Source: Pseudomonadota bacterium (GTDB lineage Bacteria; Pseudomonadota; Gammaproteobacteria; Acidiferrobacterales; Acidiferrobacteraceae). From it: a DNA stretch of 64,000 nucleotides. Position 1 is the first letter of the stretch. Every line of letters starts with the position of its first letter. A program made the position numbers and the translations under genes. Of this stretch, positions 35,772-45,192 are shown piece after piece. The notes under the pieces are model-generated. The model made no database searches and was not told the origin of the DNA. It was given only the letters and a program-made list of their open reading frames with translations. The stretch spans positions 1 through 64,000 of the forward strand of contig JAKARI010000011.1 in assembly GCA_021819245.1 (NCBI GenBank). The letters are read 5' to 3'.

Positions 35772-38588
35772 TTAGACCTCTTGTCGCGCGGGCGCGGGCC
35801 CGCGTGCCGCATCGTGTTCGCCGTTGTGCCGCAGGATCTCGGCGCGGGCGGCATCGCGTAAGGCCATAGCCGCCGGCCAACCTGTCCCTGGCGGGCGGAT
35901 CGGCGGGCTTATCGTGATGGTGATCGCGCCGTAATGCGGCAGCCATGTCCGGTCGCGCAGTACCGAGCGGCTGCCACGCAGAGAAACCGCGATGAGCGGC
36001 ACGCCGGTCTGCGCGGCGATCATGAAGGCGCCCATGCGAAACGGCAGAAGCCCGGGGGAGGGGCGAAAGGTCCCTTCGGGAAAGAGAATCAACGACTGGC
36101 CGCCCCGCACGGCCTGCAGCAGTTGCTTTAGCCCATCGAGGCTGTCTTCGAAGCGGAAGCGCTCGACAAAGTGGGTGCCGATGCGGCGAAGATACACATC
36201 CGTGATGGGATGGTCGGCCAATTCCCGCTTGGCGACGAAGCGGCAGGGTTGCGGCAGGGCCGCGATCAGCAAGATGCCGTCTAGATAACTTGCGTGATTG
36301 GCCACCAGTATGCAGGGGGTGTCGCGCGGCACATGCGCCAGGCCGTGAACCGCAAACCGCAGACGAGACAGCCGCAGGAAGAGCCGAGCCATGAAATGGC
36401 TGATGCGCCAGGCCCGCGCCGGGCTCTCGACGACTGCGACCATAAGCCAGGTAAGCGGCGCCAGCACGATGAACAGGAGGCCCGCGTACAACCCGTAAAG
36501 GGCGTCGGTGATCTGCCGCCATGACGGTCGTCCGACCCGCATGCGCGCCCATGCCAGGCGCACAACCATTCGCCACGGGCGACCCAGCCGATGGTGTCCG
36601 CTGCCGCCCTGCTCGTAAAGGGCACGGGTCTCCAGGCGCCGGATCTTCCCGCTGGACGTCTTCAGTACGGTATGAGGGGGCACAAGCGCGATCTGATCGG
36701 CGGGCTCCCCCAGCAAGGCGACTACGCGCGCCTGGATCTCGCGGCGCAGGTCCTCACGCGCGGCGGTCCCGGTCTCGCGGGTCTCCGCCAACACCACCAG
36801 CCGGTCTGTGCCAGCCGCCGCGTCGGCGGCGCCAAAGACCGCCACGCAGCCCTTGCGTACCCCGGGAACGGCGCCCACTGTCTCCTCGATCTCGTGCGGG
36901 TAGAGGTTGCGCCCGGCGCGTACAATGATGTCTTTCACGCGACCGGTGATGTAGATATCGCCGCTGAAGCGGTATGCGAGGTCCCCGGAGCGCAGCCACG
37001 GGCCGTCGAACAGCTCCTGCGTCGCAGCGGGGTTGCGAAAGTAGCCCTGAGTGGCCGAAGGACCGCGGAACTGCAAAAGGCCCTCTTGCCCATCACCCAC
37101 CTCATGCCCATCGGCATCCACGATGCGGATCTGATGCCCGGGCAAGGGCTGGCCGCAGGCCACGAACGCGATCGCGGCGGTATCGCCGGCGCTGGCTGTG
37201 ACTACGTGGCCGGCGCGCACAAACGGCTCCCGCTGGATTCTCTGAATGACTGGACCTCGTGCTACCGGCGGCAGGGCAAGCCCCACGCTGCATTCCGCGA
37301 GCCCATAGACGGGCGCCATGACATGGGGCCCCAAGCCATACTCGGTAAAGCGCTTCTGAAAGCGCGTGATGGTCTCGGCGCTGACGGCCTCTGCTCCGTT
37401 AAAGGCCCGCCGCCAGGACCTAAGATCGAGCCCCCGCAGCGCCTCGTCCGGGATCTTGCGCAGGCATAACTCATAGGCGAAGTTGGGGGCCGCCGATAGT
37501 GTGCCATGGTAATGGTGTATGGCCTTAAGCCAGCGTTCGGGACGGGCCAGAAACGCGAGCGGCGACATGATTACCAAGGGCAGCCCGTGGTAGAGGCTGC
37601 CAAGCCATGCGCCGATGAGTCCCATGTCGTGATAAAGCGGCAGCCAGCTTACGAACACATCGGTAGGCCCGACGCCCGCTGCCTCACCCATAGCGCGGAT
37701 GTTCGCGAGCAGATTCGCGTGCGTCAGAATCACGCCTTTCGGGTTCCCGGTGCTGCCGGATGTATACTGCAAAAAGGCGATATCCGCCCCATGCACGGGT
37801 GGCGCCGCGGCCGACGTGCCAGATGACATAAGCGTACTTGCGGTAACGACGTGTCGCAAGCCGCCTGCGGCGGACTGCAAGAGCCGCGCGACGGGCAGCG
37901 CCTCCGGTGTCGTTATCAATGCAAAAGCAACGGCGTTTCCCAGAATGCCGGCATGCCGGCGCAGGTGGTCCTCGACCTGCGCGAGGCGCGCTGGCGGATA
38001 GATGGGAACAGGGATGCCACCAGCAAGAAGAATACCGTAAAAGCTATAGAAATATTCTGCGCATGTGGGCAGCATGATCGCTACTGTCTGCCCTACAGAC
38101 AGCCCCAAGACATGCAAGCCCGCGGCAATCTCGGAAGCGCGCTCACCCAACAGCGCGTAGCTAATAACCTCTCCGGATTCTGCAAAAATAACATGGTCTT
38201 TCTGGGGGTGCTCTGCTATATGTCGGTTCAGTACGTCGATAAGCGTCTCTGCGTCGCCTACCTTCGCCTGCCCGGTATCCTTGAGCGCCGATATGGCCAT
38301 GTTGCCGGCTGTGGAACCGACCTCTGGAGCCCCGCCCTTTCGCAGCGCATTCCAAAGATCCCGCGGCGTTTCCGCCATGGCCACGACCTGCTCGGGCATG
38401 GTTGTTCCAAAAGATGCCTCCACGCGGTGCAACAATTCCATGCGCGCGAGGCTATCAAGACCCAAATCCGCATCAAGCGAACTATCCAGCGTGATCGCCC
38501 CGATATTCATCGCCGGATGAAGTTCTGCGCCTAGCGTCGTTATGACGTCGAGCAGAGCCTGGCTTGAAACGTGAGATGACGCTTCCAT
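35772..38588 (-). CDS. ACP - fatty acyl-AMP ligase - PlsC acyltransferase fusion
   Basis: 938 residues if started at the ATG at 38588 (an ATG at 38633 adds 15 residues but has no Shine-Dalgarno). Domain 1 (~1-85) is an acyl carrier domain with the phosphopantetheine Ser46 in DLGLDSLARM. Domain 2 (~110-660) is an ANL acyl-AMP ligase with QYTSGSTGNPKGVILTHAN, VSWLPLYHDMGLIG, YGLAECSVGLA and TGRVKDIIVRAGRNLYP. Then come two hydrophobic segments and domain 3, a PlsC-type acyltransferase with VANHASYLDG (HxxxxD-type) and LFPEGTFRP. It probably loads an acyl chain onto its own carrier domain and transfers it to a glycerolipid or similar acceptor at the membrane. A flavin halogenase-like gene and a methyltransferase gene lie nearby. 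Confidence 0.88.
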   Translation of the reverse strand: MEASSHVSSQALLDVITTLGAELHPAMNIGAITLDSSLDADLGLDSLARMELLHRVEASFGTTMPEQVVAMAETPRDLWNALRKGGAPEVGSTAGNMAISALKDTGQAKVGDAETLIDVLNRHIAEHPQKDHVIFAESGEVISYALLGERASEIAAGLHVLGLSVGQTVAIMLPTCAEYFYSFYGILLAGGIPVPIYPPARLAQVEDHLRRHAGILGNAVAFALITTPEALPVARLLQSAAGGLRHVVTASTLMSSGTSAAAPPVHGADIAFLQYTSGSTGNPKGVILTHANLLANIRAMGEAAGVGPTDVFVSWLPLYHDMGLIGAWLGSLYHGLPLVIMSPLAFLARPERWLKAIHHYHGTLSAAPNFAYELCLRKIPDEALRGLDLRSWRRAFNGAEAVSAETITRFQKRFTEYGLGPHVMAPVYGLAECSVGLALPPVARGPVIQRIQREPFVRAGHVVTASAGDTAAIAFVACGQPLPGHQIRIVDADGHEVGDGQEGLLQFRGPSATQGYFRNPAATQELFDGPWLRSGDLAYRFSGDIYITGRVKDIIVRAGRNLYPHEIEETVGAVPGVRKGCVAVFGAADAAAGTDRLVVLAETRETGTAAREDLRREIQARVVALLGEPADQIALVPPHTVLKTSSGKIRRLETRALYEQGGSGHHRLGRPWRMVVRLAWARMRVGRPSWRQITDALYGLYAGLLFIVLAPLTWLMVAVVESPARAWRISHFMARLFLRLSRLRFAVHGLAHVPRDTPCILVANHASYLDGILLIAALPQPCRFVAKRELADHPITDVYLRRIGTHFVERFRFEDSLDGLKQLLQAVRGGQSLILFPEGTFRPSPGLLPFRMGAFMIAAQTGVPLIAVSLRGSRSVLRDRTWLPHYGAITITISPPIRPPGTGWPAAMALRDAARAEILRHNGEHDAARGPAPARQEV

Positions 38589-39424
38589 GGCGAGCCTTGC
38601 ATCGTGTTCATATGGCGGCCATACAGCCACCATGATTCATAGGTAGCCCGCACGATCCGTGGGCCTCGTAGCGGGACCCTATGCGTGGCACAAAAACCAT
38701 GCCAATCCCGCGCAGATTAACACACCGCGCGCCACCGTGTCCTGGTGTAGCCGAATGCCCCGTGTTTACGCCTGGTTGCGAGCCGTCGAAATCCCATCCG
38801 GCGCGCCGCCGCGTCGATGACAGGGCCTGCAACGTGAAAAAGGGGGCGCCTGATGCGAGCCCCGGGCCGATTCAGGAACGTGACGGACCCAAGAGCGACC
38901 CGGCGGGTCTCGTGCCACAGACCGCGGGCCACGCCATCCCTCAAAGGTCCTGGCCAGGGACGCTGAGCAGGCGGCCGGGAGATCGCGGTGAGGGTAGCAA
39001 GGGGCCGCCGCATGCCCCCTTTTTGAGAGGACCCCGGTACCTCCCGCCCCGAGTCGCCCAAGGCCCCCGGGCCATTCATGTGGGCCCCGACGCGCGCCGG
39101 CCGGCGCGGCCCGCGCTCCGCGAAGACCCCGATTGCCCCCGTGGCGGCGGCGTCCGCTCGCCAGGCCCGCCACCCGGCGATTCCCCGAGACCGAACGCGC
39201 CCCTTGAAAGACCGCACGACCCCAAGGGCATAGCCGCAAACCTGGCGCATCGCGAACACGCTCGCCTGCCATATGGCCCATGTGCTTCTCGAAAACCCCA
39301 GGCGTGTTGGCGCAAGGACTCGCATGACGCGGGGATGTGTTTGCCGGGTTCTCGAAGCGCTGGCGCCCGCCCCATCCCCTGCTATAGTCATCAATACCGA
39401 AAAACCAGCCCTACGGGAGGAGCA
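38589..39424. other. Gene-free stretch
   Basis: About 830 bases. The frame of the downstream lipoprotein is open across most of it, but the translation is Arg/Pro/Gly-rich and unlike any family, and an opposite-strand frame is equally open, so both are treated as chance. Promoters for the divergent neighbours are expected. A GGGAGGAG Shine-Dalgarno ends the region. Confidence 0.45.
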
Positions 39425-39823
39425 ATGTGGAAGTGGACACTACTCATGGTTGTCGCCCTGGGGTCCCTGAGCGCGTGCGCCGCGCCATCTGCCGGATCGG
39501 GACCAAGCGCGGCAGGACCTAAGCCCCATGCCCAGCAAACCGCCTACCTGTCCGGCATGCCCGCCCCCGGCAGCAAGTTCGCCAAGGTTCGCCCGGGCAT
39601 GAGCCGCCAGGAAGTGCAAAGCCTCATCGGGCCTCCGACCAGCATAGAGACCCATATCACAGGCAAGCAGTTTATCCCTTTCTATTTCGGAGGAGATAAC
39701 TACCGGACCGATTGGTACTATAAGGGCGAAGGGGAGCTGACGTTTTCCCAGAGAAACTTCGGCACTTCCGCGGAGATCCTCATGTATATCCGCGTCAATC
39801 CGAAGGCAACCGGGTACCAGTAA
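39425..39823 (+). CDS. BamE/SmpA-OmlA-like lipoprotein
   Basis: 132 residues; the ATG at 39425 follows GGGAGGAG and begins a lipoprotein signal peptide with lipobox LSAC (Cys18). The mature part contains KFAKVRPGMSRQEVQSLIG, the SmpA/OmlA signature (VxxGMTxxQVxxLLG), then a beta strand pattern (FIPFYFGGDNYRTDWYYKG). The protein should be anchored in the outer membrane's periplasmic face. True BamE supports beta-barrel insertion, but other SmpA-fold lipoproteins exist and this one lacks a BAM-gene context. Confidence 0.75.
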   Translation: MWKWTLLMVVALGSLSACAAPSAGSGPSAAGPKPHAQQTAYLSGMPAPGSKFAKVRPGMSRQEVQSLIGPPTSIETHITGKQFIPFYFGGDNYRTDWYYKGEGELTFSQRNFGTSAEILMYIRVNPKATGYQ

Positions 39824-39854
39824 GCGTCGTGGGGCCTGCAGGCATCGCCCGCAA

Positions 39855-39871
39855 GCCGCTTAATAAGCGGC
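39855..39871. terminator. Short hairpin between convergent genes
   Basis: GCCGCTT-AAT-AAGCGGC is a perfect seven-base stem with a three-base loop in the 80-base space between the lipoprotein and halogenase-like genes, which converge here. No U-tract follows on either strand, so it is only a possible bidirectional terminator. Confidence 0.35.
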
Positions 39872-39903
39872 CTCATGCCCGCGGCCCCGCTACTCGCGAC
39901 GTC

Positions 39904-41217
39904 CTAGACGCCGATACTGGCGCGCCGCCTGCGCCATGCCATGATCGACCGCCGCGGGTGACGCACCTGATCCAGGTAGTAAATCGTTTTGAATATCGCT
40001 ACTGAACGCCATATCGGCGTATCCCCGAATATGTCCCCCGCGAGCACCGACAGCAAGGCCTCCTTCACTCGGAAGACATTACGGGGTCCCATGAACAGGT
40101 CGCGCATCGAGGGATGGTTGATGCGGTAGATAAACCACGAAAGCTTCTTAAGTCCCGTACGCATCGCGCGCTCATAGGACTGCATGGCGGCCGGACCCTT
40201 GGCCGGTTCTCTAAGGCAGGTGTCCACCGCGTCGGCCGCATAGAATGCGCTTTGCATCGCAAGCAGAACGCCCGAGGAGAATACCGGGTCTATGAACGAC
40301 AGGGCGTCGCCCAAAAGCACATAGTTGCGCCCGTAGGCGCGATCGCAGGAATAAGAGAAGTTACCGGTCGCCTCGACCGGCGTCACCATCTCGGCCCCTG
40401 CCAGGCGCGCGGCAAGCCCGGGGGCCTGCGCAATGATGTCCCGAAAAAATGTCTCGACATCCGTTTGACGGGTCTTCATATAATAGGGCCAAGTCACGGC
40501 ACCCACGCTCGTCGCGCCATCGGGCAGGGGTATGAACCATAGCCACCCGTGCTGAAACCAGAATATGGAGATATCTCCCTCGGCCTCGCCCTCCTGTCGG
40601 ATGGCCCCGCGAAAGTGCGCATACAAAGACGCGCTGTTATGGCGGGGGTTGCGATGCTTCATGCGCTCGCGATTGCCCATGAAGGTATCCCGGCCCGACG
40701 CGTCCATGACGTATCGCGCCTGCCAGATTCGGGGCCCCGATTCCCCTTCGGCCCGCACGAGCATGCCGGCGCCAGCGGCCCCATCTTCAACCGTGTTCAC
40801 CTGACAGCCTTCATGCACCGTGACGCCCTTGCGCTCGGCATTTCGCAGCAGGACCTGATCGAACTCCGAGCGCCGTACCTGGTAGGCATGATCAAGCGAT
40901 TTATCCCATGCATCCTTGAACGAGAAGGTCTGGCTTGTCTTTTCGTGCCAAGGCGAGACGAATTGAACGCCCCGCTTGACCATGCCGAGCGCGCGTATCT
41001 CATCTCCTACGCCCAGGCGCTCAAATAAGGGGAGGTTGGCCGGCAGCAGCGATTCGCCGATATGAAACCGTGGATAATGCATCTTTTCCGCGATGACGAC
41101 ACGATGCCCGCGTTCGGCGAGCAGGGTCGCGGCCGTTGATCCCGCCGGCCCGCCGCCTATGACAAGAACGTCGCATTCCTCCGCTGGACTTATGTCTGCC
41201 GCGTCATTGGCCGCCAT
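39904..41217 (-). CDS. FAD-dependent halogenase-like oxidoreductase
   Basis: 437 residues from the ATG at 41217, preceded by AGAGGGAT. The FAD fold is VLVIGGGPAGSTAATLLAERG (GGGPAG at 21-26), then FHIGESLLPANLPLFERLG, the flavin-binding GDALSFIDPVFSSGV and, in between, HGWLWFIPLP, which contains the WxWxIP motif of flavin-dependent halogenases. Close relatives also include geranylgeranyl-reductase-like enzymes, and halogenase-like proteins occur in aryl-polyene/xanthomonadin loci. Whether it halogenates or hydroxylates cannot be told. The upstream ACP-ligase-PlsC fusion and the methyltransferase at 41740 suggest a lipid-linked pigment pathway. Confidence 0.8.
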   Translation of the reverse strand: MAANDAADISPAEECDVLVIGGGPAGSTAATLLAERGHRVVIAEKMHYPRFHIGESLLPANLPLFERLGVGDEIRALGMVKRGVQFVSPWHEKTSQTFSFKDAWDKSLDHAYQVRRSEFDQVLLRNAERKGVTVHEGCQVNTVEDGAAGAGMLVRAEGESGPRIWQARYVMDASGRDTFMGNRERMKHRNPRHNSASLYAHFRGAIRQEGEAEGDISIFWFQHGWLWFIPLPDGATSVGAVTWPYYMKTRQTDVETFFRDIIAQAPGLAARLAGAEMVTPVEATGNFSYSCDRAYGRNYVLLGDALSFIDPVFSSGVLLAMQSAFYAADAVDTCLREPAKGPAAMQSYERAMRTGLKKLSWFIYRINHPSMRDLFMGPRNVFRVKEALLSVLAGDIFGDTPIWRSVAIFKTIYYLDQVRHPRRSIMAWRRRRASIGV

Positions 41218-41739
41218 ACCATCCCTCTCGTTTCTATGGGCGCAGGGCGCCGACACGCAGGAAGACCCGCTGCGTGCCTATTGTTACGCCCCGCATGAGA
41301 TTATTTAACAACGTCATGCCCTCCGGAAGCGCCATTCCCCGGGACAATCCGGTGTGTCGCCCGGCCCCTCCTGCCCAAGCCACGCCCAGTGTAGCATGGC
41401 ACAAGCGGGGGACTTCCATTGCGACATCCCTCAAAATAGCAGTCGCGGCACATCACACGGGCCATGCGCCTGGTGGCGCCGCCCCGGCCGGGTTTTGGGT
41501 TTGCTCGGGCCCTGCCGCGTCGTGATCGGGCCACCCGCTACGCTGGCCCGGCAGGATCGGTGGAGATTGCCTGCCCTTGCTGCGCTTTGGCATACTGCTC
41601 GCAGTGTTTTGCGGCGCCGTCGGATGCGTGGTGGCCCATGCCTAATAAGACGTCGAAATGCAGGGCGGGGCGCTCAGTCCTGGGGGAGGTGCCGTGCTCG
41701 CCGGGGTCGCAAGCGCCCAGCATGTATAGGGCCGCGCGG
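41218..41739. other. Gene-free stretch
   Basis: About 520 bases between the divergent halogenase-like and methyltransferase genes. The methyltransferase frame is open back to 41464, but that part is Arg/Pro/Cys-rich and unlike the family. The start of 41218-41330 is somewhat AT-richer and probably holds promoters. Confidence 0.4.
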
Positions 41740-42501
41740 ATGGCCGCGAGCGGCGATGCAGGCGAGGGGGAGTTCTCGGTGTTCAAGACCACACTAGGTG
41801 CGCTCGTCGAGGCGGCCTCGGCCCCTTATCGGGGGGCGGGCCGGTTCCCGTGGCACTTCGCCCGTGGCAAGCTGTCACGCGACCCGATCTTCACAGAAAT
41901 CGTCGCGCGCGGCCTGATCCCGGATGGGGCCCGGATCGTCGACCTCGGGTGCGGTCTGGGCCTGCTTGCGTCGTGGCTCGCCGCCGCCCAGACATTGTGG
42001 GCTCGCGCGTTGTGGCCTGCCACCTGGCCGCCTCCGCCACGCCTCGAGTCCTATCACGGGATCGAGCGCGTAAGCCGTGACGCCGAGCGCGCCCGGGGGA
42101 TTTTTGGGGCCAGCGCGATAACGTGTGGCGATATCCGAACGAGCCCGTTTGGACCGGCAAGCGTCGTCGTGATCTTCGATGTTCTCCACTATATAGATAG
42201 TGCAGCTCAGGACGATGTCCTTGTGCGCGTGCGCAATGCCTTAAGCCCGCACGGCGGCCTGTTGCTCTTGCGTGTCGGGGATGCGGCGGCCGGATGGCGG
42301 TTTCGCGTCACCCTCTGGGTCGACCGGGTAATCACCTCTATCCATGGCCGGCACCGCCAGTCTCTGCATTGCCGCCCGCTCGAGGCATGGCTCGCGCGCC
42401 TGCGCGCCCTGGGCTTCTATGTGACCCCCATGCCCATGAGCGCCGGCACACCCTTCGCCAACGTCTTGATTGTCGCACGCCTCCCTGCGGCCCGGGCCTG
42501 A
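41740..42501 (+). CDS. SAM-dependent methyltransferase (aryl-polyene-cluster type)
   Basis: 253 residues from the ATG at 41740 (an ATG at 41722 is also possible). Family features: FARGKLSRDPIFTEIVARGLIP, the AdoMet motif ARIVDLGCGLGLLASWLAAA, GIERVSRDAERAR, VVIFDVLHYIDSAAQDDVLVRV, LLLLRVGDAA, and the C-terminal PMSAGTPFANVLIVAR. That set is familiar from methyltransferases of aryl-polyene/xanthomonadin gene clusters. It probably O-methylates the aromatic head group of a lipid-bound product. An ABC exporter follows about 250 bases later in the same direction. Confidence 0.78.
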   Translation: MAASGDAGEGEFSVFKTTLGALVEAASAPYRGAGRFPWHFARGKLSRDPIFTEIVARGLIPDGARIVDLGCGLGLLASWLAAAQTLWARALWPATWPPPPRLESYHGIERVSRDAERARGIFGASAITCGDIRTSPFGPASVVVIFDVLHYIDSAAQDDVLVRVRNALSPHGGLLLLRVGDAAAGWRFRVTLWVDRVITSIHGRHRQSLHCRPLEAWLARLRALGFYVTPMPMSAGTPFANVLIVARLPAARA

Positions 42502-42749
42502 TGCCAGGCGGCCAGACACATCATGATCGCCGAAACGAGAGGGCGCCAGGGCGTCGCAGGGCTGTGTCCGGGGGCAGGCCATTGTGGCCGATGGCCGGCG
42601 CACCGCCGCTTATGTCATGCGACCCCACAGCGTTTCTGCCGTGCCCCCGGGCCTTGGGCCTCTATAACGGCCGCGATGCCTCATTTTATAGGTATGGCCT
42701 TTCCTACCGACCTGGGAACCGTCCGTTGCCCGGTGATATACTGGCGCCG

Positions 42750-43553
42750 ATGGACGCGATCATCGCAGTCGAGCACCTGACGAAGCGTTTCGGCAATAAT
42801 CCGCCGGCTGTGGACGACCTGACATTCGCCGTCGCCACTGGTAGCATTTTTGCCTTCCTTGGACCAAACGGGGCGGGCAAGTCGACGACGATAAAGATGC
42901 TCACCACGCTTCTGCGCCCCACCGCGGGTCGCGTACGAGTGGCCGGACACGATCCCGCGGCCGATCCGGATGCCGTGCGGCGCGCCTTTGGTATCGTGTT
43001 TCAGGATCCATCTCTTGATGATGATCTGACCGCCCTGGAAAACCTGGAATTTCACGGAATTCTCTACCGCGTCCCCAAAATAGTCCGCCGCCGACGCATA
43101 CAAGAACTCCTCGCGCTTGTAGAGCTTGCGGACCGAAAGGATAGCTTCGTGCGAGATTTTTCCGGCGGAATGAAGCGCAGACTCGAGATCGCCCGCGGCC
43201 TGCTCCACCACCCGCAGATCATATTTCTCGATGAGCCTACACTGGGTCTCGACCCCCAGACCCGCAACCACCTCTGGGGTTATGTAAAAAACCTCAACCG
43301 CGACGAGGGCGTTACGGTATTCTTCACAACCCATTACATGGAGGAGGCCGACAACATCGCCCAACGTATCGCCGTCATCGATCATGGCCGCATCGTTGCA
43401 GAAGGCTCCGGGCAGGAACTCAAGGACAAGACCGGGACACGTTCACTCGAGGCCGCCTTCCTTGCGTTGACTGGCAATACCATTCGGGAGGAGGCGGGCG
43501 GCGCCAAAGACCGCATGCGCCAAGCCCGCCGGATGTGGAGCGGGCGGCACTGA
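42750..43553 (+). CDS. ABC transporter ATP-binding protein (DrrA-like)
   Basis: 267 residues from the ATG at 42750. Walker A GPNGAGKST at 38-46, Q-loop FQDPSLDDDLT, signature FSGGMKRRLEIARGL, Walker B IIFLDEPTLGLDP and the switch His in FFTTHYMEEADN. The type is that of DrrA/NodI-like exporters paired with ABC-2 permeases. The permease start overlaps its stop (TGATG). Substrate unknown; the methyltransferase just upstream hints at a lipid or secondary product. Confidence 0.93.
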   Translation: MDAIIAVEHLTKRFGNNPPAVDDLTFAVATGSIFAFLGPNGAGKSTTIKMLTTLLRPTAGRVRVAGHDPAADPDAVRRAFGIVFQDPSLDDDLTALENLEFHGILYRVPKIVRRRRIQELLALVELADRKDSFVRDFSGGMKRRLEIARGLLHHPQIIFLDEPTLGLDPQTRNHLWGYVKNLNRDEGVTVFFTTHYMEEADNIAQRIAVIDHGRIVAEGSGQELKDKTGTRSLEAAFLALTGNTIREEAGGAKDRMRQARRMWSGRH

Positions 43554-44311
43554 TGTCCATGGACCTCAATGGCGTCTACGTTATGTGGCTGCGGGAGGTC
43601 AAGCGGTTTATCCGATCGAAGTCCCGCATCATTGGCTCTCTGGGTCAGCCGCTGCTTTTTCTGATCGCGCTCGGCTATGGGCTCGGGCCCGTCTTCCGCA
43701 AGGCGGGGCAGGGTAACTACTTGGCATTCATTGCCCCGGGCATCATCGGCATGTCGATCATCTTCACGTCGATCTTCAACGGCATGCAGGTCATATGGGA
43801 TAGGCAGTTCGGTTTTCTGAAAGAAACGATGGTGGCGCCGGTCTCGCGCCTGTCCATTCTATTTGGACGTACGCTCGGTGGCGCTACGGTGGCGACCACT
43901 CAAGGCACACTCGTACTTGTCCTTACCATTGTGGCGGGGTTTCGGCCCGTGTCACTGGTCGGTGTGGCGCTGGGCCTTCTGATAATGCTCCTCATGGCGC
44001 TCCTTTTTAGCGCGCTGGGGATGGTCATCGCTTCATTACTGCGCGACATGCAGGGCTTCCAGCTCATCATGAATTTCCTTGTCATGCCCCTTTTCTTTCT
44101 TTCCGGCGCGCTGTTCCCGCTAGACCATGTACCCGAAGGGCTCCTTCTGGTGGCACGATTCGATCCGCTATCATATGGCGTGGACGCATTGCGCGTCTTG
44201 CTCTTGGGGCATGGCGTCTTTGGCCTTGCGCCCGACGTGGCGGCCCTGTCGGGAACCATTATCGTATTTCTCGCGCTCGGCTCTTATTTCTTCACCCGGA
44301 TGGAAGTGTGA
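43553..44311 (+). CDS. ABC-2 type permease (DrrB-like)
   Basis: 252 residues from the ATG at 43553 that overlaps the upstream stop. It has about six hydrophobic segments, starting after REVKRFIRSKSRIIGSLGQP, and the ABC-2 phrases QVIWDRQFGFLKETMVAPVSR and FFLSGALFPLDHVPEGL. It is the membrane part of a two-gene exporter with the preceding ATPase. Confidence 0.92.
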   Translation: MSMDLNGVYVMWLREVKRFIRSKSRIIGSLGQPLLFLIALGYGLGPVFRKAGQGNYLAFIAPGIIGMSIIFTSIFNGMQVIWDRQFGFLKETMVAPVSRLSILFGRTLGGATVATTQGTLVLVLTIVAGFRPVSLVGVALGLLIMLLMALLFSALGMVIASLLRDMQGFQLIMNFLVMPLFFLSGALFPLDHVPEGLLLVARFDPLSYGVDALRVLLLGHGVFGLAPDVAALSGTIIVFLALGSYFFTRMEV

Positions 44312-44502
44312 GGGGGCGCGCAACCGTGCGCTCCAAAAGTTATGGGTGGAAGGCCCGCTCCCGCCACTCATCGCGGGCCTGGGGAGGGATCGACGGGTCC
44401 CCAATATCGCACGCGTGTTCATGGCAAGGGCTACAGGGCGGGCCTCTTGCCATCGTTCATGACCCGTTTCACCGGCCCGTGCGCGGGTGGTGTTCGTCAG
44501 AG

Positions 44503-45192
44503 TCACTTGGGTTTGTCGGTTTTGGGGATCCCTTCGTCAACAGGCAGCCCAGCCTGTTTCCATTCCGGAAAACCGTCCTCGAGCCGCCGCGCGGAAAAGC
44601 CGAGCGTCCGTAGGCGCGCGACCGCCTCATAGGCGAGCACGCAGTAGGGGCCGCGGCAGTAGGCAACCACCTCGGTATCGTGGGGCAGATCGACCAAGTG
44701 TTTTTCCAGCTCTGCAAGGGGGACGCTGAGCGCCCCCGGCACATGACCTGCGGCGTATTCCTCGCGCGGCCGGACGTCGATGACCGTGACAAAGCCTTCG
44801 CGCGCACGCCCCAGAAGCTCTTTGGCGGGGACAGGCTCGAGGCTATCTTTTGCCGTGAGGTAGGTGTGCGCAAGCCTCGAGACCTCGGCGAGATGGGCCT
44901 CGGCCACTCGCCGCAGACACTCGAGCAGCGTCACCACATCCTCGCCTGCAAGGCGATAGTAAACGGTTTGGCCTTCTTTGCGAGCCGTTACCAGGCCCGT
45001 GCGGCGCAGCTGCTGAAGATGGGCGGAGGTGTTGGCTGTGGTCAATCCGGCTACACGCGCGAGCGCCTCCACGCCGCGCTCGCCCTGCGCGAGAAACTCC
45101 AAAAGCTCCAGACGGTTCCCGCTGCTCAAGGCCTTCCCGATGCGGGCAAATTCCGCAAAGAGATCGTGTTTGAAGCTTCCGGCGCTCGACAT
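44503..45192 (-). CDS. ArsR-family regulator fused to rhodanese domain
   Basis: 229 residues from the ATG at 45192 (a TTG at 45204 is an alternative). Residues ~8-100 are a winged helix of the ArsR type (SGNRLELLEFLAQGERGVEAL, TTANTSAHLQQLRRTGLV, GQTVYYRLAGEDV). Residues ~120-220 are a rhodanese domain with VIDVRPREEYAAGHVPGA and the active loop YCRGPYC, whose first Cys would carry a persulfide. The fusion suggests a regulator that senses reactive sulfur, like BigR with its partner Blh in one chain. A TauE/SafE transporter is divergent from it across 694 bases. Confidence 0.9.
   Translation of the reverse strand: MSSAGSFKHDLFAEFARIGKALSSGNRLELLEFLAQGERGVEALARVAGLTTANTSAHLQQLRRTGLVTARKEGQTVYYRLAGEDVVTLLECLRRVAEAHLAEVSRLAHTYLTAKDSLEPVPAKELLGRAREGFVTVIDVRPREEYAAGHVPGALSVPLAELEKHLVDLPHDTEVVAYCRGPYCVLAYEAVARLRTLGFSARRLEDGFPEWKQAGLPVDEGIPKTDKPK

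Noticed and set aside
38681-39424. N-terminal extension of the BamE-like lipoprotein
   Set aside because: Low-complexity Arg/Pro sequence; the internal ATG at 39425 has a strong Shine-Dalgarno and starts a lipobox signal peptide.
41464-41739. N-terminal extension of the methyltransferase
   Set aside because: Not similar to the family and Arg/Pro/Cys-rich; a start near 41740 gives a normal length.
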